From Zymomonas sp. (GTDB taxonomy: Bacteria > Pseudomonadota > Alphaproteobacteria > Sphingomonadales > Sphingomonadaceae), in contig JAIYAJ010000599.1 of the NCBI GenBank assembly GCA_027489105.1, positions 1 to 18,788 on the forward strand: a stretch of DNA of 18,788 nucleotides, written 5' to 3'. A model generated the notes under the pieces. The model ran no database searches. It was not told the origin of the DNA and saw only the letters and a program-made list of their open reading frames with translations. The translations under genes were made by a program, and so were the position numbers. The stretch's first letter is position 1. The number at the start of each line of letters is the position of its first letter. Positions 14,353 through 18,788 of this stretch are shown in pieces.

Positions 14353-15449
14353 CAGATCCACCCGATCGAGCTGAAGAACACGGCGAACACCGCGTCGATG
14401 ACGATGACGAGAAAGATCGCCTGAACCACCGAGGCGGTCGTGCGCAGGCCGACCTCCTCGGCATTGCCCTTGACCTGCATGCCCTGGTAGCAGCCGCACA
14501 TCGCGATCAGCAGCCCGAACACCGGGGCCTTGATAAGGCCGACCCACAGGTCGGTCATCGGCACCACCTCGCGGATGCGCTGGATGAAGGTTATCGGCGG
14601 TATGTCGAGGTCGATCCAGCAAAAGATGCCGCCGCCGATGATGGCCACGACCGCCGCGTAGAAACCGAGCAACGGCATCAGGATGACGGTCGACAGGACG
14701 CGTGGCAGGATCAGTGCTTCCATCGGTGATACGCCGATCGTCCGCATCGCGTCGATCTCCTCGGCGAGTTTCATCGAACCGAGCTGTGCGGCGAAGGCGC
14801 TGCCCGAGCGGCCCGCGACCATGATCGCGGTCATCAGCACGCCCAGCTCGCGCAGGGTTATGCGCCCGATCAGGTTGACGGCGAACACTTCCGCCCCGAA
14901 CTGCCGCAGCTGCACTGCGCCCTGCTGGGCGATGACGATACCGATCAGGAAGCTCATCAGCCCGACGATCGCCAGCGCCTGGACGCCGACGACCTCGAAC
15001 TGGCGCGTCATCGCGTTGAAGCGGAAGCTGCGCGGGTGGGTGATCAGGCCCCAGAGGCCGATCATCGTTGCGCCGAAGAAGCCGACCAGTCCGCGCAGCG
15101 AATCGAGCGATGCATAGACTGCGTCGCCGATCTCGCGCAGCACGCGCACGAAAGGCGGGCTCGAATCGGGTCGGATCTTGAGCGGCTTGTCGGCGGCGGC
15201 GAGCTGTTCGAGCAGCTGGCAAACCTCTTCGTCGGCGCCGACGACGCGTGCATCGCAACGCCGCACGATCCGGTGGACGAGCCACGCCCCGACCGTGTCC
15301 ATCCGGTCGACGTCCTTGAGGTCGATTTCTTCCGGGCTTGCGTCGAGCGCCGACAGCCGGCGCGACAGATCACCGATCCTGGCGAGCGTCAGCTCGCCGG
15401 AAAAGCGCAATATGCCCTGATCGAACTGAAAATCGGCGGGAGCGTTCAT
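14352..15449 (-). CDS. mlaE: MlaE-type permease with N-terminal STAS domain
   Basis: This inner-membrane permease subunit of the Mla lipid transporter has 365 residues, about 100 more than E. coli MlaE (260). The extra N-terminus (about 10-95) is a STAS domain: ILRFSGELTLARIGDLSRRL, then EEIDLKDVDRMDTVGAWLV, with the DT(V)G motif of MlaB-like proteins. The permease domain (about 110-365) has GVQALAIVGLMSFLIGIVIA, ELGVLMTAIMVAGRSGSAFA, EEIDAMRTIGVSPMEALILP and the C-terminal KGNAEEVGLRTTASVVQAIF. E. coli uses a separate STAS protein, MlaB; the fusion explains why no mlaB is present here. It heads the minus-strand operon, with a 104-base gap to the divergent phosphatase gene. Confidence 0.94.
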   Translation of the reverse strand: MNAPADFQFDQGILRFSGELTLARIGDLSRRLSALDASPEEIDLKDVDRMDTVGAWLVHRIVRRCDARVVGADEEVCQLLEQLAAADKPLKIRPDSSPPFVRVLREIGDAVYASLDSLRGLVGFFGATMIGLWGLITHPRSFRFNAMTRQFEVVGVQALAIVGLMSFLIGIVIAQQGAVQLRQFGAEVFAVNLIGRITLRELGVLMTAIMVAGRSGSAFAAQLGSMKLAEEIDAMRTIGVSPMEALILPRVLSTVILMPLLGFYAAVVAIIGGGIFCWIDLDIPPITFIQRIREVVPMTDLWVGLIKAPVFGLLIAMCGCYQGMQVKGNAEEVGLRTTASVVQAIFLVIVIDAVFAVFFSSIGWI

Positions 15450-15517
15450 CAGACCCAGGAGTGGCGCAAAGACCGGAGATCGGCAAGCATCCGTAATGAA
15501 ATGTGTCGCCCCGTGAT

Positions 15518-15544
15518 TTGTTCCTTGCCAATTGTTGCTTATAG
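15518..15544 (+). promoter_or_regulatory. Candidate promoter for the HAD-IB gene
   Basis: TTGTTC (15518-15523) and TTATAG (15539-15544) are 15 bases apart. The predicted start would fall only a few bases before the ATG at 15554, giving a nearly leaderless message. There is no good ribosome binding site ahead of the ATG, which fits that reading. By-eye match only. Confidence 0.3.
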
Positions 15545-15553
15545 GGCGGGCCG

Positions 15554-16225
15554 ATGACCGAACTCGCGATCTACGACATGGACCGGACGATCACCCGGAC
15601 CGGCACCTTCACCCCCTTCATGATCCACGCGGCCACGCGGCTGGCGCCCTGGCGCCTCGTCTTCGTGCCCTTCGCCGCCGGGGTGATGCTGGCCTATGTC
15701 TGCAAGCTGATCGAGCGCAAGCGCGTCAAGGAGCTCAACCAGGCGATGCTGATCGGGCGTCGCATCCATGCCGACCGGCTGACGCCGATCGCCGAGAGCT
15801 TCGCCGACCACATCCTGAAGCATAATGTCCGGGCCGGTGCGCTGGAAAGCCTGGCCGAAAACCGCGCCGCCGGTCGCCGGCTGGTGCTGGCGACGGCGTC
15901 GTCGCGCATCTGGGTCGAACCGATCGCCCGGCGGCTGGGAATGGACGATGTCATCGCCACCGGGGCGATCAAGGGCATCGACGATTATGTCAGCCACAAG
16001 GTCGATGGCGAGAATTGCTATGGTCCCGCCAAGCTGCGGATGATCCAGGCATGGATGGGGCTGGAGCGGCTCGACCGCTCGGCATGCCGTATCCGCTTCT
16101 ATTCGGATCATATCTCCGACGTGCCGGTGCTCGAATGGGCGGATGAGGCGATCGCGTCCAATCCCCATGCGGGGCTGCGCGAGGAAGCGCGCCGTCGCGG
16201 ATGGACGATCGTCGACTGGGATTGA
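15554..16225 (+). CDS. HAD-IB family phosphatase
   Basis: This cytosolic phosphatase-like protein has 223 residues. HAD motif I is YDMDRTITRTGT (nucleophile D8, acid D10), motif II is VLATASS, a motif III Lys is likely in GPAKLRMI, and motif IV is YSDHISDVPVL. The helical cap (about 20-85) is the C1 type of the HAD-IB group, which includes phosphoserine phosphatase and the Caulobacter CicA-like proteins. IGRRIHADRLTPIAESFAD and NPHAGLREEARRRGW fit that subgroup. The substrate cannot be set from sequence; phosphoserine or a lipid-linked phosphate are both possible. It is transcribed alone, divergent from mlaE. Confidence 0.87.
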   Translation: MTELAIYDMDRTITRTGTFTPFMIHAATRLAPWRLVFVPFAAGVMLAYVCKLIERKRVKELNQAMLIGRRIHADRLTPIAESFADHILKHNVRAGALESLAENRAAGRRLVLATASSRIWVEPIARRLGMDDVIATGAIKGIDDYVSHKVDGENCYGPAKLRMIQAWMGLERLDRSACRIRFYSDHISDVPVLEWADEAIASNPHAGLREEARRRGWTIVDWD

Positions 16226-16239
16226 GAAGAAGCATCGAA

Positions 16240-16257
16240 CCGGCGCTTGGGCGCCGG
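16240..16257. terminator. Hairpin between the convergent HAD and CHAP genes
   Basis: A perfect 7-bp stem (16240-16246 with 16251-16257) closes a TTGG loop 14 bases after the phosphatase stop and 8 bases beyond the CHAP gene stop. On the minus strand it is followed by TTCGATGCTTCTTCTC, weakly T-rich; on the plus strand by none. It probably serves the CHAP gene better than the phosphatase gene. Confidence 0.5.
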
Positions 16258-16265
16258 GAGGGTGA

Positions 16266-16781
16266 TCAGCCCTCGGCGCTCTGCAGTGCCTGAACGGCGG
16301 CGGCGGTGGACGTGGAGCCATCCTTGTAGATGAAGCCGTTGACCGGATAGGCCTTGTTGCCGACCTTGCCGATCGGTGCGAACCACACCTTGACCTGGCT
16401 CCAGTCGTTCGACGGCGAGGCGTCGACCACGGTCACGTCACGCTCGACCTGGCCGCGGCGGCCATTGATGACCGACCAGTTTGCGTGGGTGATCTTGATC
16501 ACGCGGTCGCTGACGACCTTCGTCACGGTGGCGACATGGCCCGAGCGCATCGAGCCGATCGCCTTGAACACCATCACCGAACCGATCTGCGGGGTCGAGC
16601 CGCGCAGATATTTACCGACCGCCTGGTTCCACCAGCTGGCGGCGGCGCCGAACAGCTGGATGCCGGAGAACATGCGGGCAAAGGGTGCGCACTGGATGGT
16701 CTGGGCCTGGGCGGCGGACGGCGCGATCGCCATGCAGGCAAGCAGCATGGAACCAATCATTGCGCGCATCGTTCTGGTCAT
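16266..16781 (-). CDS. Secreted CHAP-domain protein
   Basis: The protein is 171 residues from the ATG at 16781 (preceded by GGGGAA); the extension upstream to 16823 is not protein-like. A signal peptide with cleavage after AQA (about residue 26) directs it to the periplasm. The CHAP amidase/peptidase domain shows the catalytic Cys C31 (IQCAPFAR), His H82 (RSGHVATV) and a polar residue in THANW (99-102). Family members cleave peptidoglycan or act on glutathionyl-spermidine-like amides. GSTPQIGSVMVFKAIGSMRSGH is typical of CHAP proteins. No immunity or toxin-like partner is seen, so a housekeeping cell-wall role is most likely. Confidence 0.88.
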   Translation of the reverse strand: MTRTMRAMIGSMLLACMAIAPSAAQAQTIQCAPFARMFSGIQLFGAAASWWNQAVGKYLRGSTPQIGSVMVFKAIGSMRSGHVATVTKVVSDRVIKITHANWSVINGRRGQVERDVTVVDASPSNDWSQVKVWFAPIGKVGNKAYPVNGFIYKDGSTSTAAAVQALQSAEG

Positions 16782-16831
16782 TTGGATTCCCCAACCCGTC
16801 CCGTAGCCTGTGACTGGCAGCACAGACGGCG

Positions 16832-16903
16832 TTAGGAAAGCCCATCACGGTTAAGCTGCCGCTCATATTCGGCGAGTCGTTTGCGCCAAGCGATGACCTG
16901 CAT
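16832..16903 (-). CDS. Possible 23-residue miniprotein
   Basis: A short reading frame, ATG to TAA, encodes a basic helical-looking peptide (MQVIAWRKRLAEYERQLNRD, then GLS). In-frame GTG codons would extend it by three or seven residues. GGATAAG lies right before the ATG. It follows the dihydroorotase gene on the same strand after about 78 bases. Composition is protein-like, but length is too short to be sure. Apart from this the 200-base gap 16782-16980 shows only a DnaA-box match. Confidence 0.3.
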   Translation of the reverse strand: MQVIAWRKRLAEYERQLNRDGLS

Positions 16904-16904
16904 C

Positions 16905-16913
16905 TTATCCACA
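16905..16913 (+). promoter_or_regulatory. Single DnaA-box match
   Basis: TTATCCACA is a perfect E. coli-type DnaA box. It is alone, with no neighbouring copies or AT-rich unwinding region, so it is not an origin. It overlaps the start region of the possible 23-residue ORF. Confidence 0.3.
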
Positions 16914-16980
16914 GGCGGCGGCACGGTGGCGCAACGATCGGCTGAAAGCGTGCCGTGGCGTCAGGGGGCGAATCGCCCGA

Positions 16981-18303
16981 TCAGGCCAGCGGCACGCTGT
17001 CGAAACGGACGGGCTCTCCGATCGCCGAATCGGCCAGGCTGCCTTCCCACATCACGCGATTGCCACGAATGATCGTGCCGAGCGGCTTGCCCGTCAGCGC
17101 CATGCCGGTGAAGGGCGACCAGCCGCAGCGCGAAGCCAGCCAGCTTTCCTCGATCGTCCAGCGCGCCTTCAGGTCGACGATGGTGAAATCGGCGTCATAG
17201 CCGAGCGCGATCCGTCCCTTGTTGCGCAGACCGAACACGCGCTGCGGGCCGGCCGAGGTCAGCTCGATCAGATGCTGGAGCGTCAGGCGGCCTTCGGCGA
17301 CATGGTTGAGCATCAGCGGAAGCAGCGTCTGGACGCCGGGCATGCCGCTGGGGGTGGCGGGATAGGTACGCGCCTTTTCCTCGATCGTGTGCGGCGCATG
17401 GTCCGACCCCAGCACGTCGGGCACGCCCTGGCGGAGATAATGCCAGAGCCCGTCGCGATGCGCGCCCGAACGGATCGGCGGGTTCATCTGCGCATAGGTG
17501 CCGAGGCGCGGATAGGCATCTTCGCCTGCCAGCGTCAGATGCTGCGGGGTCAGCTCGCAGGTCGCGATGTCCTTGTTCTGGGCGATCAGCGCCAGTTCGT
17601 CGGGGGTCGTGATGTGGAGGATGTGGATGCGCCGGCCGGTCTCGCGCGCGATACGCAGGATGCGACGGGTGGCGAGGATCGCGCTTTCGTCGTCGCGCCA
17701 CACGGGATGGCTCGACGGGTCTCCTTCGATCCGCTCTCCTTCGCGCGCGATCATCCGCGCTTCGTCTTCGGCATGGATCGCGACCCGGCGGCTGCCCGAA
17801 CGCAGCACGCGCGCCAGATGCTCGTCTTCGGCGACGAGCAGGCTGCCGGTCGAGGAGCCCATGAAAATCTTGACCCCTGCGGTGCCCGGCAGGCGCTCCA
17901 GCTCGGCCAGCGCCTCGGCATTGGCCGTGGTGGCGCCGACATAGAAAGCATGATCGCACCACATGCGGTGATGGGCGCGGGCGAGCTTGTCGGCGACGGC
18001 TTCGGCCGAATCGGTGTTGGGCTTGGTGTTCGGCATCTCGAACACGGCGGTGACGCCGCCGAGCACCGCCGAGCGGCTGCCGCTCTCCAGATCTTCCTTG
18101 GTTTCGAGCCCCGGTTCGCGGAAATGGACCTGGCTGTCGATTACGCCCGGGAGCACGTCTAGCCCGGTGCAGTCGATCGTCTCGCCAGCGTCGCCCGTGA
18201 CGCCGATGCCCGCAATGCGTCCGTCCTTGACGCCGACATCGGCCGCGATCGGCCCGCCGACGGTCCACACCGTTCCGTTCTTGAGGATCAGGTCATAGGT
18301 CAT
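16981..18303 (-). CDS. pyrC: Dihydroorotase-family amidohydrolase
   Basis: This cytosolic class I dihydroorotase-like enzyme has 440 residues; the family closes carbamoyl-aspartate to dihydroorotate in pyrimidine synthesis. The ATG at 18303 begins MTYDLILKNGTVWTV; the frame continues upstream without family sequence. Seen metal-site residues are K145 (GVKIFMGSSTG, the Lys carboxylated in the family), H177 (AIHAED), H230 (HILHITT) and D301 (GSDHAPH). The usual first site DxHxHxREPG reads DSQVHFREPG, so the first His is Gln (Q58) and only H60 remains. The same Gln variant is known to me in some dihydroorotases, so activity is not excluded. The C-terminal GYDADFTIVDL is the normal composite-domain end. 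No pyrB is adjacent. Allantoinase or a related hydrolase cannot be excluded. Confidence 0.85.
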   Translation of the reverse strand: MTYDLILKNGTVWTVGGPIAADVGVKDGRIAGIGVTGDAGETIDCTGLDVLPGVIDSQVHFREPGLETKEDLESGSRSAVLGGVTAVFEMPNTKPNTDSAEAVADKLARAHHRMWCDHAFYVGATTANAEALAELERLPGTAGVKIFMGSSTGSLLVAEDEHLARVLRSGSRRVAIHAEDEARMIAREGERIEGDPSSHPVWRDDESAILATRRILRIARETGRRIHILHITTPDELALIAQNKDIATCELTPQHLTLAGEDAYPRLGTYAQMNPPIRSGAHRDGLWHYLRQGVPDVLGSDHAPHTIEEKARTYPATPSGMPGVQTLLPLMLNHVAEGRLTLQHLIELTSAGPQRVFGLRNKGRIALGYDADFTIVDLKARWTIEESWLASRCGWSPFTGMALTGKPLGTIIRGNRVMWEGSLADSAIGEPVRFDSVPLA

Positions 18304-18405
18304 GTGCAGCCACCATCGTTGCGCCGGCGGAGGCGGTGTCGCGATCGCACACTCTCCGCGTCGGCACGGGTTAACTTCCGGCGGAGATGCTCCTACCTTC
18401 TGCGC

Positions 18406-18788
18406 ATGTCCGATACCACCCTCATCGATCGCGCCGTCATCCGTCTTTCGGGACAGGGCGTCCGCGACTTTCTCCAGGGCCTCGTCACCAACGACGTCGC
18501 CGGCCCGCTGCCGGTCTGGGCGGGCCTGCTGACGCCGCAGGGCAAGGCGCTGTTCGACTTCCTCATCTGGGCCGATCCCGCCGATGCGGAGGATGATCTG
18601 CTGATCGACTGCGAGGCGGACCAGGCGGAGGCGCTGGTGCGGCGGTTGACGCTCTACCGCCTGCGCCGGCCGATCACGATTGCGCGCGACGAGACGCTGG
18701 CGGTTCACTGGTCGCCGACGGGAGCGGAGGGCGTAGCCGACCCCCGGCTTCCGGCGCTCGGCCGCCGCTGGCTGGCTCCCGCCGACGG
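18406..18788 (+). CDS. ygfZ: YgfZ-type folate-binding protein, N-terminal part
   Basis: This partial gene runs off the right edge; about 127 residues are visible. It resembles YgfZ/CAF17 proteins, related to the T-protein of glycine cleavage, which bind tetrahydrofolate and help maintain iron-sulfur enzymes such as MiaB. Seen segments are IRLSGQGVRDFLQGLVTNDV and LLTPQGKALFDFLIW, with LYRLRRPITI, which match the N-terminal domain. The diagnostic KGCYxGQE motif lies further downstream, outside the window. The start at 18406 lacks a clear ribosome binding site but opens directly on family sequence. It is divergent from the dihydroorotase with 102 bases between. Confidence 0.87.
   Translation, partial: MSDTTLIDRAVIRLSGQGVRDFLQGLVTNDVAGPLPVWAGLLTPQGKALFDFLIWADPADAEDDLLIDCEADQAEALVRRLTLYRLRRPITIARDETLAVHWSPTGAEGVADPRLPALGRRWLAPAD

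Noticed and set aside
13534..15285. A single 583-residue minus-strand protein
   Set aside because: Only the part up to 14352 is ATPase sequence; the rest is an Arg-rich antiphase reading of mlaE, which is clearly the real gene there.
16905..16913. Replication origin
   Set aside because: One DnaA box only, no AT-rich unwinding element and no dnaA, dnaN, parAB or hemE nearby.
1..18788. tRNA, rRNA, CRISPR array, insertion sequence or prophage
   Set aside because: No cloverleaf, repeat-spacer pattern, transposase or phage gene was found on either strand; composition is uniform throughout.

Overview
The window is about 18.8 kb of GC-rich, gene-dense bacterial chromosome. The gene set (a dapF-mtaB-ftsY-ispZ run, a phage-shock cluster headed by PspF, a STAS-fused MlaE permease), the protein sequences and the codon use point to an alphaproteobacterium of the Sphingomonadales (Sphingomonas-like). 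This is inferred from family resemblance, not from a database match. I see no rRNA, tRNA, CRISPR, insertion sequence or phage gene.

Layout. Positions 1-521 hold the C-terminal part of an EAL-domain (cyclic-di-GMP phosphodiesterase) protein cut by the window edge. Positions 586-4191 are a tight same-strand operon: dapF (lysine and peptidoglycan precursor), mtaB (tRNA modification), ftsY (SRP receptor) and ispZ/yciB, joined by stop/start overlaps. Positions 4300-5607 encode a cytosolic receptor with CBS-like input modules and a methyl-accepting signalling domain, preceded by 11-bp-spaced repeats that resemble a Pho box. An iron superoxide dismutase (sodB, minus strand) lies head to head with a short urate-hydroxylase-N-terminus-like membrane protein, which ends at a strong intrinsic terminator.

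The most interesting part is 7144-11968, an enlarged phage-shock (Psp) locus. On the minus strand, pspF is translationally coupled to a family 25 glycosyltransferase. Divergently, a good sigma-54 promoter (GG-N10-GC at 9042-9055), with candidate PspF upstream sites, reads into an unannotated 48-residue membrane miniprotein, then pspA, pspB and pspC. After a 145-bp gap with two identical palindromes two helical turns apart come four more tiny genes. Each encodes one N-terminal membrane helix plus a coiled coil. PspB, the PspC tail and these four share a recognisable C-terminal module (RVAxLERIxT...EIxxLR), so the locus appears to carry a family of PspB-like paralogues.

Convergent to it (11986-15449, minus) is a four-gene Mla-type phospholipid transport operon: permease with fused STAS domain, ATPase, MCE protein and outer-membrane lipoprotein. 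Psp and Mla are both envelope-maintenance systems, so this half of the window is an envelope-homeostasis neighbourhood. The remainder holds a HAD-IB phosphatase, a secreted CHAP-domain protein, a dihydroorotase-family enzyme in which the first His of the metal-binding HxH is Gln, and the start of a YgfZ-type folate-binding protein running off the right edge.
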